NCBI GenBank assembly: GCA_030430165.1
Contig: JAUIGL010000003.1
Location: 62,001-126,000, forward strand
Reading direction: 5' to 3'
Origin: a bacterium
GTDB lineage: Bacteria > Desulfobacterota > Binatia > HRBIN30 > CADEER01
Length of the DNA stretch: 64,000 nucleotides
Below the pieces are notes generated by a model. That model ran no database searches. It was not told where the DNA came from and saw nothing but the letters and a program-made list of their open reading frames with translations. Shown here one piece after another: positions 33,716 to 43,454 of this stretch; position 1 is the first letter of the stretch; every line of letters starts with the position of its first letter. Made by a program: the position numbers and the translations under genes.

Positions 33716-33852
33716 GATCTCAACCTCCTGAATCGGCAACGTAGTCCCCGATCGTCGCCATTGGCAAATCGGGCACCACCGGGGCCCGCAACCGTTCTGA
33801 TCGATCCTACCGGGACCTCGGCAAAATCATACTCCACCCAGCGGATCCGCGC

Positions 33853-36285
33853 TTACGGGGCACCGCCGAAGGAGAACTGGACCGTCTGCGTGTCGTCGCC
33901 CGGCTGCTCGTTGAGCGGTATTCCGACCTCGATCCGCAGCGGTCCGATCGGCGACAGCCAGCGGATCCCCGCCCCGACCGACATCCGCATCTCTTCGAGC
34001 TCGATGCCGCGCGCCGCCGAGAACGCGTTACCCGCGTCGAAGAAGACCACCCCCTTGAGCCCCAGCGCCCGCACCAGCGGGAAAATCAGCTCGTTGTTGA
34101 TGATCAACTGGTGGCTACCGCCGACGATGTCGCGCCGAATGATGCGCGCGCAATCCTTCTGGCCGTCGGGGCAGCGATTCTCACTGGCCAGGAACTGGTC
34201 GTAAATCGGCACCTGGGGACCCATCGAGCGGACCCGATAGCCGCGTACGGTATTGATGCCGCCCGGGAAGTATCGCTCGAAGAGGGGCAGCTCGCGCTGG
34301 TCGCCGTAGCCGATTCCGTAGCCGAAGTTCCACCCGGTCGAGAAGGTGAGCTCGCCGAACGCTTCGTGCTCCCACACCGGGATGTACCAGCGCGCGCGCG
34401 ACTCGATCTTGATGTACTTCGCGGTCCCCCCCAGACCCGCCACCTCGAAAGACAGATCCTGCAGGGAGCCGTTCGTCGGGTCGAAGGGGTGGTTTCGGGT
34501 ATCGCGAAAGATGCGCGGGATCAGGGCGCTGGTGAGGGTCGTCCCCTGCTCGGCGCGGATCACCGACGAGGCGTCGGCGCTGACCCCGGAAATCTCCGCC
34601 TGTTCGATCCGGTACTCGAGGCCGAGGCGCGTGTCGATCAGCGGCAGGGAAAAGCGACCGAGACGGAGCGCGTCGATGCCGAGCGCTTCGAACGGGTAGA
34701 GAAGACGAATCCCGCCGCCGGTGCCGCCGCGGGTGAACTCGTCGAACTCGAGCTGCCAGTTGAACAGGTCGATCCCGGCGCTGAGCTGGGTGTCGAAGAG
34801 ATACGGCTCGGTGAAGCTCACGGTCAGGTTGCGCCGGATGGTTCCGATGTCGGCTTGCAACAACAGCCGCTGGCCGCGCCCGAACAAATTGATCTCGGAG
34901 AGACTTACATTGAATAGGAACTGGTTCGCCGAGCTGATGCCCGCGCCCGCCGAAAAGGTCCCCGTGTTTCCCTCGCGAACGTCGACCAGCACGTCGAGAC
35001 GATCTTCGCGGTCGGCCTTGCGGGTCGTGATGCTGACGTCCTGAAAGAAGCCGAGCCGCTGTAGGCGTTCCTGCGAACGGCGGAGCTTCGCCCCGGAGAA
35101 CCGGCCCTGCTCGACCAGCTCCATCTCGCGGCGCACGACCTTGTCCTTGGTCTTGGTGTTGCCGGTCACCTCGATACGATCGATGTAGACCTCTGGACCG
35201 CGGACCACCCGGAAGCCGAGATCGACGGTCTTCTCGTCTGGGTTGATCCTGGTGTCGGGCGTCACGTTGACGAAGGCGTAGCCGCGGTCGCCGTAGAGCT
35301 CGGTCAGCAGGTTCATGTCCGCGCGCAGCTTGCTCGGGCGGAAGACCTCCCCCTGCTCCGCTTCGAGCGGGATGTCGGCCGTCTCCAGGGACTCGAGGGT
35401 CTCGCCGACGATGGCGACCTCGCCGAAGTGGTAGACGTCGCCTTCCTCGATCTTGAAGGTGACCTCGAGCCCGTCCTCGGTGCGCTGGATCTGCGGCTCG
35501 TCGACGCGGACGTCGATGTAGCCGTTCTCGTAGTAGTACGCGGTCAGGCGTTCCGCGTCCGTCTGCAGCACTTCGCGGTCGAGATTGCCCTGCCCGGTGA
35601 TGAAGGACAGCCACCCCTTCTCGCTGGTCGCCAGGATCCCCTTCAGCTGGCGGTCGCTCAGGCCCTCGTTCCCCTCGAGGATGACCTTGTCGATGCGAAC
35701 CTGCTCGTTCTCCTTGATGCGAATCGCGACGACGACCTCGTCGGCCGCTTCGTCGCCGACCGAGGTGGTGTCATAGGTCACTTCGGCGTCGAGATACCCC
35801 TTCTTCTCGTACGCCTTCTTGACCTCGTCGATCCCGATGCGCGCCTTCTGCGGGTCGAGGATGGTGTTGGGACGCACCCGGATCATCCCCTGGATCTCTT
35901 CCTCGTCGATCTCGTCGGCGCCGTGGATCTCGACGTCGCGAACGAACGGACGCTCCTCCACCGTGTAGACCAGGGTCCAGCCGCCGGCCTCGGGCTCGAG
36001 CTCGGCTGTGATGTTGTGGAAGAACCCCATCGCGTAGAGCGCGCGGATGTCCTCGTCGACGACGGCCTCGTCGAGACGCTCGCCCGGCTCGGTCTCGAGG
36101 CGCACCCGAATCGCCTCCTCGGCGACCCGCCGGTTCCCGGCAATGCGGATGGTGCCGATCACCACCACCTCCGGCTCGCCGGGCTGCGCCGGCTCGGGGG
36201 GCAACAGTTGCCCGACCGCGGCGCTGGCGAGGATCAGCCACGCGGCCATCGAAACCGGGGTCAGCAGTCGAGTTCTTCTGGGCAT
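33853..36285 (-). CDS. bamA: Outer membrane protein assembly factor BamA
   Basis: 810 residues: signal peptide (~1-26), five POTRA domains (~40-430; repeated 'IRIAGNRRV', 'VEIHGADEI', 'VILEGNEGL', 'VAIVGETLE', 'IEVTGNTKT' strands) and a C-terminal 16-strand beta barrel. The Omp85 loop-6 motif is TVRGYRVRS. A FFDAGNAF strand and a final VQFSFGGAP close the barrel; the terminal residue is not the usual Phe/Trp but lies three past one. It inserts barrel proteins into the outer membrane. The gene precedes skp and follows lolD after a 96-base gap. No clear ribosome site precedes the ATG. Confidence 0.96.
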   Translation of the reverse strand: MPRRTRLLTPVSMAAWLILASAAVGQLLPPEPAQPGEPEVVVIGTIRIAGNRRVAEEAIRVRLETEPGERLDEAVVDEDIRALYAMGFFHNITAELEPEAGGWTLVYTVEERPFVRDVEIHGADEIDEEEIQGMIRVRPNTILDPQKARIGIDEVKKAYEKKGYLDAEVTYDTTSVGDEAADEVVVAIRIKENEQVRIDKVILEGNEGLSDRQLKGILATSEKGWLSFITGQGNLDREVLQTDAERLTAYYYENGYIDVRVDEPQIQRTEDGLEVTFKIEEGDVYHFGEVAIVGETLESLETADIPLEAEQGEVFRPSKLRADMNLLTELYGDRGYAFVNVTPDTRINPDEKTVDLGFRVVRGPEVYIDRIEVTGNTKTKDKVVRREMELVEQGRFSGAKLRRSQERLQRLGFFQDVSITTRKADREDRLDVLVDVREGNTGTFSAGAGISSANQFLFNVSLSEINLFGRGQRLLLQADIGTIRRNLTVSFTEPYLFDTQLSAGIDLFNWQLEFDEFTRGGTGGGIRLLYPFEALGIDALRLGRFSLPLIDTRLGLEYRIEQAEISGVSADASSVIRAEQGTTLTSALIPRIFRDTRNHPFDPTNGSLQDLSFEVAGLGGTAKYIKIESRARWYIPVWEHEAFGELTFSTGWNFGYGIGYGDQRELPLFERYFPGGINTVRGYRVRSMGPQVPIYDQFLASENRCPDGQKDCARIIRRDIVGGSHQLIINNELIFPLVRALGLKGVVFFDAGNAFSAARGIELEEMRMSVGAGIRWLSPIGPLRIEVGIPLNEQPGDDTQTVQFSFGGAP

Positions 36286-36381
36286 CGATAAAATTGGCGA
36301 AAGACCGGATCCCTACCAGAGGACTCCAATGCGACCAACCCCGAGACGCTTCCCTCGGCGAGAAGCGGCACCAGCACAGGC

Positions 36382-37048
<667 letters not shown>

Positions 37049-37056
<8 letters not shown>

Positions 37057-38293
37057 AGCGCAGCACATCCACCGGGGCGAGACGAGCCGCCTTGCCGGCC
37101 GGATAGACACTGGCGGCAACGCAGATGAGCAGGGCGACGAGAAGCACCGCGCCGAAGTAGGCCGGCTGAATCTCGACCGGCAGCGTCGAGACGTAGAACA
37201 CATCCGGCGGCAACTCGATGAACTCGTAGCGCCGCAAGGCCCAGCACAACCCCCACCCCGCCAACGACCCGATCGTCGCCCCGACGATACCGATGGAGAG
37301 TCCGCTCCACAAAAAGATGCTGGCGATCTCGCGACTGTCGGCTCCCATCGACTTGAGGACTGCGATGTCCTTGCGCTTGTTCATGACGATCATGATCAGA
37401 GTCGCGACGATGTTGAACGCCGCCACCAGTACGATCAGGAGCAGGACGACGAAGTAGACAGTCTTCTCCAACTGCAGCGCCGAGAACAGCGTCCGGTTGG
37501 TCTGTTTCCAGTCGCTGATCCGCCAGCTGAAGTCGGCGAATGGCAGGATGCGCGCGGCGACGGTATCGGACAGATCGGCGGTGGTCGCAGACAGCTCGAC
37601 ACCGGTCACGCGATCGCCGAGGCGAAAGAATCGCTGCGCGTCGGGTAGGTGGACGAACGCGCGCGAAGAATCGTACTCCGACATGCCCGAACGAAACACG
37701 CCGGCGACGACGAAACGCTTGACCCGGGGGACCATTCCGACCGCGGTCGGCGTCCCGAGCGGCGACACCACCGTCACCGGGTCGCCGAGTCCGACGCGCA
37801 GCTCGATCGCCACCTCGCGACCGAGAATGATTCCGGGTAGCTCGACGCCCGCGGCACCGCCGGCGATCGGGTGATCGACGGCGAGATCGGAGAGCGCGCC
37901 GCCTTCGACGTGCTCCGCCAGGTCGGTGGCGATACCGGCCGTCGGGATGCCGCGCACGTTCGCCCCGGCGAGCTCGTCGCCGGCGGCCAGCAGCACCTGT
38001 CCTTCGACGTACGGAGCCGCCGCGGTAACCCCCTCGATCGAGCGCAGGCGGTCGATCTCGCCGTCGCGCAGGAGCAGCGCTCCGGCTGGCGAATCGATCG
38101 TGATGTGCGGCGTGAGGCCGAGAATGCGCTCGCGCAGGTCAGTCTCGAAACCACTCATCACGCTGAGTACGACGTCCAGCGTCATCACGCCGAGAGCGAT
38201 CCCGATGGTGGCGATTGCCCCGATGAGCGAAAGAAACGCCTCGCGTTTCCGCGCGCGGAGATAGCGCAGGCCGATGAAGAGCGGGAAGCTCAA
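37049..38293 (-). CDS. lolC: Lipoprotein-releasing system transmembrane protein LolC/LolE
   Basis: 414 residues, FtsX-like permease. [20 protein letters not shown] starts the protein, one membrane helix follows (~22-45), then a periplasmic domain (~50-265) and three C-terminal membrane helices ([20 protein letters not shown] and two more). [10 protein letters not shown] and the final [10 protein letters not shown] match the Lol family. Only one such gene is present, so it probably acts as a homodimer (LolF-like) with LolD. Its stop overlaps lolD and its start is one base from the lysS stop. Confidence 0.93.
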
Positions 38294-38294
38294 C

Positions 38295-39815
38295 TCAGGC
38301 CTCGGGCGGGACTTCCTTCTCGGGCCGCATGTGCGGGAACAAGATGACGTCGCGGATCGAGGTCGCGTCGGTCAGCATCATCACCAGCCGATCGACACCG
38401 ATCCCCTCGCCGGCCGCCGGCGGCATGCCGTGCTCGAGTGCACGCACGAAGTCCTCGTCCATCGCGTGTGCCTCGTCGTCGCCGGCGGCGCGGTGCTCGA
38501 GCTGCGTCTCCAGCCTCTGGCGCTGGTCGACCGGGTCGTTGAGCTCGGAAAAGGCATTCGCCATCTCGCGGCCGGCGATGAAGAGCTCGAAGCGGTCGAC
38601 GAACTTCGGCGCGGTCTCGCTGCGCCGCGCCAGGGGCGAAACCGCAACCGGGTACTCTTCGACGAAGGTCGGCTGGATGAGCTCGGGCTCGGCAATGGTT
38701 TCGAAGAGGTCCATCAAGAGATAACCGGCGGCGGCGTCGCCGTACTTCTTGCCGTAGTCCTGGTTGAGCAAGCCGCCAACGCCGTCGGCCGCGCCGCGCA
38801 AGGTCGGCAGGTCGAGGTCGCGGACCGCGTCGAGCGACAGATCGAGCTCGTCGGCTACGTAGTCGGGAATCGACACCCGGCGCCAAGGCGGGCTCAAGTC
38901 GAGCTGGTGCTCGCCCCAGCTGAGCTGGCGCGAGCCGGCGATGTCGTCGGCGAGCTCCACGAACAGGGTTTCGGTCAGGTCCATCAAGTCGCGGTAGGTC
39001 GCGTACGCCTGGTAGAACTCGAGCAGCGTGAACTCGGGATTGTGCCGGGTCGACACCCCCTCGTTGCGGAAGACGCGGCTGAGCTCGAAGACGCGGTCGA
39101 AGCCGCCGACCAGCAGTCGCTTCAGGTAGAGCTCGGGAGCGATGCGCAGGTAGAGCTGCATGTCGAGCGCGTTGTGGTGGGTGACGAACGGCCGCGCCGC
39201 GGCGCCGCCGGCAACGCTTTGCATCATCGGCGTTTCCGCCTCGAAGAACTCGCGATCGACGAAGAACTGGCGCAACCGCTGGATGATCCGGGCGCGCTTG
39301 TGGAACGTCTCGCGCACCTGCTCGTTGGTCGTCGTATCGAGGTATCTCTGGCGATAGCGGGCCTCGACGTCGGTCAGGCCGTGCCACTTCTCCGGCAGCG
39401 GACGCAGCGACTTGCCGAGCAGCCGCAACTGGTGCACTTCGACGGTGAGCTCGCCGGTCCTGGTGCGGAAGGGTTTGCCGACCACGCCGATGAAGTCACC
39501 GAGATCCATCTGCTTGAACAGCGCGAAGGCCTCGTCGCCGACGACGTTGCGCTTGACGTAGGCCTGCAGCCGTCCGCGGCGATCCTGCAGATGTAGAAAC
39601 GAGGCCTTGCCGAAGTCTCGGCGCGACACGATTCGACCACCCAGGCAGACCTCACCGTCGAGCTGCGCCAGCTCGTCGGCATCGCTACTCCCGAACCGGG
39701 CGACGACGTCGCCCGTCGTGTCGGTTGGACGAAAGTCGTTCGGGTACGGGTTGACCCCGGATTCTCTGAGCGCTTCCAGCTTGCGCCGACGCGCCTCCCT
39801 CTCGTCACCCTCCAC
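38295..39815 (-). CDS. lysS: Lysyl-tRNA synthetase, class II
   Basis: About 506 residues. The N-terminal OB-fold binds the anticodon (GRIVSRRDFGKASFLHLQD). The class II core has motif 2 in VFRNEGVSTRHNPEF and motif 3 in GIGVDRLVMMLTD. Start: the frame reaches a TTG at 39854, but GTG 39815 has GGGAG eight bases upstream and gives the normal family length. It heads the leftward outer-membrane block, one base ahead of lolC; lysS-lolC-lolD linkage is common in delta- and other proteobacteria. Confidence 0.95.
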   Translation of the reverse strand: MEGDEREARRRKLEALRESGVNPYPNDFRPTDTTGDVVARFGSSDADELAQLDGEVCLGGRIVSRRDFGKASFLHLQDRRGRLQAYVKRNVVGDEAFALFKQMDLGDFIGVVGKPFRTRTGELTVEVHQLRLLGKSLRPLPEKWHGLTDVEARYRQRYLDTTTNEQVRETFHKRARIIQRLRQFFVDREFFEAETPMMQSVAGGAAARPFVTHHNALDMQLYLRIAPELYLKRLLVGGFDRVFELSRVFRNEGVSTRHNPEFTLLEFYQAYATYRDLMDLTETLFVELADDIAGSRQLSWGEHQLDLSPPWRRVSIPDYVADELDLSLDAVRDLDLPTLRGAADGVGGLLNQDYGKKYGDAAAGYLLMDLFETIAEPELIQPTFVEEYPVAVSPLARRSETAPKFVDRFELFIAGREMANAFSELNDPVDQRQRLETQLEHRAAGDDEAHAMDEDFVRALEHGMPPAAGEGIGVDRLVMMLTDATSIRDVILFPHMRPEKEVPPEA

Positions 39816-39866
39816 GGCATACACTCCCAGCGACCGCGCCACCGGCGACCGCAAGTCAACTCAACT

Positions 39867-39895
39867 CGGGTACTGGAGCCCTCAGGGGGAGTCAA
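39867..39895 (-). promoter_or_regulatory. Putative promoter for the lysS-lol-bam-lpx block
   Basis: On the minus strand: TTGACT (39890-39895), 17-base spacer, TACCCG (39867-39872). The -35 box is close to consensus and the -10 is weak. Position suits a leader of ~45 bases before GTG 39815. Confidence 0.4.
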
Positions 39896-39934
39896 GCTGA
39901 CCGCGCCGCGTCCGGCCGCGCGCCCGCGACCGAA

Positions 39935-39963
39935 TTGACAGGCCCGACGGCACCCCCTATGGT
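39935..39963 (+). promoter_or_regulatory. Putative promoter for ttuB-ttuA-trmI with near-leaderless start
   Basis: TTGACA (39935-39940, perfect), 17-base spacer, TATGGT (39958-39963). The predicted start near 39970 is only about five bases before the ttuB ATG at 39975, so translation would be almost leaderless. No ribosome site lies before that ATG. Confidence 0.6.
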
Positions 39964-39974
39964 CTGCGGGCTCG

Positions 39975-40169
39975 ATGCGAATCACGATCCTCCCCGAAAA
40001 GAAACTGGTCGAGCTCTCGGGAAGGCGGCGCGTGGGCGACATCCTGACCGAGCTCGGGTTCCTGCCGGGCACGGCCATGGTGATTCGCGGCGACGAGCTC
40101 ATCCCGGAGGGCGAGATGGTCGAAGCCGACGACGAGATCGAGGTTCGCTCGGTCATCTCCGGCGGCTGA
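39975..40169 (+). CDS. ttuB: Ubiquitin-like sulfur carrier protein (TtuB/ThiS/MoaD type)
   Basis: 64 residues ending in Gly-Gly, the adenylation and thiocarboxylation tail of ThiS/MoaD-like carriers. LVELSGRRRVGDILTELGF resembles the beta-grasp helix region, and the C-terminal VRSVISGG matches the family. Placed 16 bases ahead of ttuA, it is best read as TtuB, the sulfur donor for 2-thiolation of T54 in tRNA. A ThiS role is possible, but no thiamine gene is near. An activating enzyme (TtuC/MoeB-like) is not in this window. Confidence 0.85.
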   Translation: MRITILPEKKLVELSGRRRVGDILTELGFLPGTAMVIRGDELIPEGEMVEADDEIEVRSVISGG

Positions 40170-40185
40170 GGCTCCAGGGACCACG

Positions 40186-41109
40186 ATGAAGTGCACACGC
40201 TGCGGCGGTAGCGCCGAGGTAAAGCTCCGCCAACACAACGCCAACTTCTGCCGCGACTGCTTCGTACCGTTCCTGCACAAGCAGGTCGGGCGCAGCATCG
40301 AGAAGCAGAACATGATCGCGCCGGGTGAATCGGTGCTGGTCGCGGTCTCCGGGGGCAAGGACAGCCTGGCGTTGTGGGATGTCCTGATCGAGCTCGGCTA
40401 CCAGACCACCGGCCTGCACCTGTCGCTCGGCATCGGCGGCTACTCGGATCGGTCGACCGAGAAGACCGTCGCCTTCGCCGAGGCGCGCGACCTGGAGCTG
40501 ATCACCGTCTCGCTGCGCGAGGAAGGCCTGGCCGTCGAGGACGCCGCTCGTTTTACGCGCCGACCGGCTTGCTCTGCCTGCGGCACGTTGAAGCGGCACT
40601 ACTTCGACAGGCTGGCCTACGACCGCGGCTTCCCGGTGGTCGCCACCGGACACAACCTGGACGACGAGGCGGCGCGCCTGCTCGGCAACGTGCTGCACTG
40701 GCAGATGGAGTACCTGGCGCGCCAGCATCCGGTGCTGCAGCCGACTCACGAGAAGTTCGTGCGCAAGGTCAAGCCACTCTACCGGACCACCGAGTTCGAG
40801 AGCGCCGCCTACTGCTTCTTCCGCAAGATCGACTACGTCATCGAGGAGTGCCCGAACAGCGTCGGCGCCACCCAGCTGATCCACAAGGACGCTCTCAACA
40901 AGCTCGAGGCGGCGAGTCCGGGGAGCAAGCTCGCCTTCGTTCAGGAGTTCCTCCAACGCGCGCAGCCGCAGCTCGCCAGCGAATCCAACGCGCCGCCGCG
41001 CAGCTGCGAGTCGTGCGGCATGCCGAGCTTCGCCGAGCTGTGCGCGCGCTGCCGACTGGTGCGCGAGATCGAGTCCAAACGGGCCCGGCACGCGGCGTCC
41101 GGCGCCTGA
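40186..41109 (+). CDS. ttuA: tRNA 2-thiolation enzyme TtuA (TtcA/Ncs6 family)
   Basis: 307 residues. PP-loop SGGKDS is at 55-60 for ATP, with a zinc finger at each end (C3/C6/C22/C25, and CESCGMP...CARC near the C terminus). Cysteines C129, C132 and C222 sit where TtuA binds its Fe-S cluster. The enzyme adenylates the uridine/ribothymidine C2 and transfers sulfur from TtuB, making 2-thioribothymidine at T54. A ribosome site AGGGA lies five bases before the ATG. The neighbours ttuB and trmI fit this assignment over TtcA (which acts on C32). Confidence 0.88.
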   Translation: MKCTRCGGSAEVKLRQHNANFCRDCFVPFLHKQVGRSIEKQNMIAPGESVLVAVSGGKDSLALWDVLIELGYQTTGLHLSLGIGGYSDRSTEKTVAFAEARDLELITVSLREEGLAVEDAARFTRRPACSACGTLKRHYFDRLAYDRGFPVVATGHNLDDEAARLLGNVLHWQMEYLARQHPVLQPTHEKFVRKVKPLYRTTEFESAAYCFFRKIDYVIEECPNSVGATQLIHKDALNKLEAASPGSKLAFVQEFLQRAQPQLASESNAPPRSCESCGMPSFAELCARCRLVREIESKRARHAASGA

Positions 41110-41117
41110 TCTCCGCG

Positions 41118-41933
41118 ATGAGCGAGCCCAACCGCAACCGCGGTCCGCTGCGGCCGGACGAGGACGTCCTGCTGATCGACCGCAAGTCGCGCGAGTACCT
41201 GCGCAAGCTGCAACCCGGCAAGAGCATCCACCTGCGCAGCGGCAACCTCGCCATGGACGAAATCATCGGCCTGCCCGATTGCAGCCGAGTCGAAAACTCC
41301 GGCGGCGAATCTTTCCTCGTCGTCCGCCCGACCTATGCCGGACTGATTCCCCATCTGCCGCGCAAGGCGCAGGTGATCTACCCGAAAGACGTCGGGCTGA
41401 TCCTGACCTGGGGCGACATCTTCCCCGGCGCCCGCGTGCTCGAGGTCGGAACCGGTCCGGGAGCCATGACGATCGCCGTGCTGCGCGCAATCGGACCCAC
41501 CGGCCACCTGTACTCCTACGAGCTCCGCGAAGATTTCGCGACGATGGCGCGCGGCAACGTCGCGCGTTTCTTCGGCGACGCACCGCAGTGGTCGCTCAAG
41601 CTCGCCGACATCAGCGACGGGATCGAGGAAACCGAGCTCGACCGCATGATCATCGACCTGCCCGAGCCGTGGCGTGTCTTGCCGGACGCATGGAAGGCGA
41701 TCGCGCCAGGTGGTGTGCTGGTTGCCTATGTGCCGACGGTCCTCCAGGTCAAACACTTCGTCGACCGGGCCCGAGCCGAGGGTTTCGCGGTGGTCGAGGC
41801 GATGGAGAACCTGCTGCGCCACTGGCACGTCGAGGGTCAGAGCGTGCGCCCCGAGCACCGCATGGTGGCGCACACCGGGTTCGTCATCACCTCGCGACGA
41901 CTCGCCGACCGGGGCAGCGACGGCGAACGTTGA
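41118..41933 (+). CDS. trmI: tRNA (adenine-58-N1)-methyltransferase TrmI
   Basis: 271 residues. The N-terminal beta domain has LLIDRKSREYLRKLQPG. The SAM-binding motif I is VLEVGTGPGAMT and the catalytic motif IV IIDLPEPW. RHWHVEGQSVRPEHRMVAHTGF near the end is typical of the m1A58 enzymes. It methylates A58 in the T loop, which pairs with T54. ATG 41118 gives the natural length; the frame start at 40374 lies over ttuA. It starts eight bases after ttuA ends. Confidence 0.93.
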   Translation: MSEPNRNRGPLRPDEDVLLIDRKSREYLRKLQPGKSIHLRSGNLAMDEIIGLPDCSRVENSGGESFLVVRPTYAGLIPHLPRKAQVIYPKDVGLILTWGDIFPGARVLEVGTGPGAMTIAVLRAIGPTGHLYSYELREDFATMARGNVARFFGDAPQWSLKLADISDGIEETELDRMIIDLPEPWRVLPDAWKAIAPGGVLVAYVPTVLQVKHFVDRARAEGFAVVEAMENLLRHWHVEGQSVRPEHRMVAHTGFVITSRRLADRGSDGER

Positions 41934-41992
41934 CTCGCCACGCCGGGCTGTAGTACCACGCTGGTTCGCAACCCATCCGCAAGCCCACTCTC

Positions 41993-42730
41993 ATGAGCAA
42001 GGAAACGATTCGGCGTCGCACACGCGCGCGGCTGATTGATTCCGGCGTGATCCGGTTCCCGTCGGAGCCCCATCGTATTCCGAACTTCCGCGGCTCCGAG
42101 ACGGCGGCCTCCCTGCTGCGCCGCTTGACCATCTGGCGTCGCGCCCGGGTGATTCGCTGCGATGGCACGGCACCGCAGATCTGGCTGCGGCGCGCCGCCC
42201 TCGCGGAGGGCAAGACGCTCTACCTACCGGTAGGCAACTTGCGGAGCGAACGCTGTTTTGTAGAGATCGACCCGCAGCGACTCGGCTCACGCTGGTGGCG
42301 CGCAGTCTCGCTCCCCGGAGCCCGCTCCCTCGGCCGCTTGGTGACTCCCGACCAGTTGCCGGCGCTCGACCTCGTCGTGACCGGGGCAATCGCGGTCAAC
42401 CGCCAGGGCGCAATGATCGGCCGCGGCGGCGGTAGCTTCGATCTCGAGTACGGCCTGCTGCGCCACTTGGGAAAGGTCCGCGAGTACACGCCGATCGTCA
42501 CGACGCTACATTCCCTGCAGGTGATCGAGGACCGGATTCCGATGCGGGCACACGACGTTCCGGTCGACTTCGCGGTCACGCCGGACAACGTGATCGCCGC
42601 TCCCAGCCTGTATCCACGGCCGCGAGGAGTCCTCTGGGACCTGCTCGGCGAGGACCAGGCACGGGCCATCCCCTCGCTCCAGCGCGGCCGCCGCGATCGC
42701 TCGAGCCGGCTCACCCCCGGCCACCTCTGA
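41993..42730 (+). CDS. 5-formyltetrahydrofolate cyclo-ligase-like protein
   Basis: 245 residues. GRGGGSFDLEYGLL is the nucleotide/folate-binding GxGxGxYD-like motif; TTLHSLQVIEDRIPMRAHDVPVDFAVTP matches the C-terminal part of the cyclo-ligase fold. The N-terminal lysine/arginine-rich part KETIRRRTRARL fits the usual R-x-x-R start. It is more diverged than FthC-type enzymes and resembles MTHFSD-like members, so activity on 5-formyl-THF is likely but not sure. It begins 59 bases after trmI. Confidence 0.75.
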   Translation: MSKETIRRRTRARLIDSGVIRFPSEPHRIPNFRGSETAASLLRRLTIWRRARVIRCDGTAPQIWLRRAALAEGKTLYLPVGNLRSERCFVEIDPQRLGSRWWRAVSLPGARSLGRLVTPDQLPALDLVVTGAIAVNRQGAMIGRGGGSFDLEYGLLRHLGKVREYTPIVTTLHSLQVIEDRIPMRAHDVPVDFAVTPDNVIAAPSLYPRPRGVLWDLLGEDQARAIPSLQRGRRDRSSRLTPGHL

Positions 42731-42972
42731 GCCGGCCGCGCACGCCTCACAGACGGCACCGGCGGCTCCCCAGACGGCCATCCGCCAGGCCCCCGGCCTG
42801 GACGCCCGGGCCGGCCGAGGACAGCCCCTCGCCATTCTCCTATCGGCGAAGGCCGAGGCCGGCCGTTTGTCCGAGAATCCCGAGGCAAACTGTTGCGGTG
42901 GCAAACTCGGTTGGGTAGACGTTGGGATTCGATTTTCATCGGCAAGAAAACATCGCTCTGAGGGGAATGCCA

Positions 42973-43437
42973 ATGTCCGAAGCGGGAGAAGCCAAGAAAG
43001 AGGGTTCGGCGGTCGCCGCCATCATCGGCTGGGGTGGACTACTCGCCTTCATGGGGGTCTTCGCCTGGCTGATCATCAACCAGATCCGCTCCGGTGAGAT
43101 CTGGATCGGCAAGGAACCCGAGGCGATCGCCGCGGTGCGTGACTCGAAGCCGCGCGAGGGCAACGGCCTGACCCTGGGAGACATGTTGAAAGGGTACTCC
43201 CTGAAAGTCAGGGACCTGAAGACCGCCGCCGGCGAGCGCGCCTACGTCGGCGAGTTCAGCTGGGACGCCAGCCAGAAGAACGGTCCCGAGTTCGAGGTCC
43301 AGCTACGCTGGAAGGAGAACCAGCGCACGCGAGTTGCGCTGTGGAGGGTCAACCTGGAGAAAGGCGAGGTTCGCCCGCAGGGCACCGAAGCGACGACCCT
43401 ACCCAAACGCGCCGCCGAGGGCACGATCGGCGACTGA
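42973..43437 (+). CDS. Single-pass membrane protein, unknown
   Basis: 154 residues from ATG 42973, which has AGGGG seven bases upstream; ATGs at 42967 and 42922 fit less well. One membrane helix (~13-35: AAIIGWGGLLAFMGVFAWLI) is followed by a soluble domain with several charged beta-like strands (SLKVRDLKTAAGERAYVGEF, EFEVQLRWKEN). I recognise no family. It could be an envelope protein with an extracytoplasmic domain; orientation cannot be set with confidence. Confidence 0.65.
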   Translation: MSEAGEAKKEGSAVAAIIGWGGLLAFMGVFAWLIINQIRSGEIWIGKEPEAIAAVRDSKPREGNGLTLGDMLKGYSLKVRDLKTAAGERAYVGEFSWDASQKNGPEFEVQLRWKENQRTRVALWRVNLEKGEVRPQGTEATTLPKRAAEGTIGD

Positions 43438-43454
43438 ACCGTCGGCGCGACGCG

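Noticed and set aside
42785-42801. A 7-bp hairpin CCAGGCC/GGCCTGG as terminator of the formyl-THF ligase-like gene
   Set aside because: No T-run follows and GC hairpins are common here; kept only as a weak possibility.
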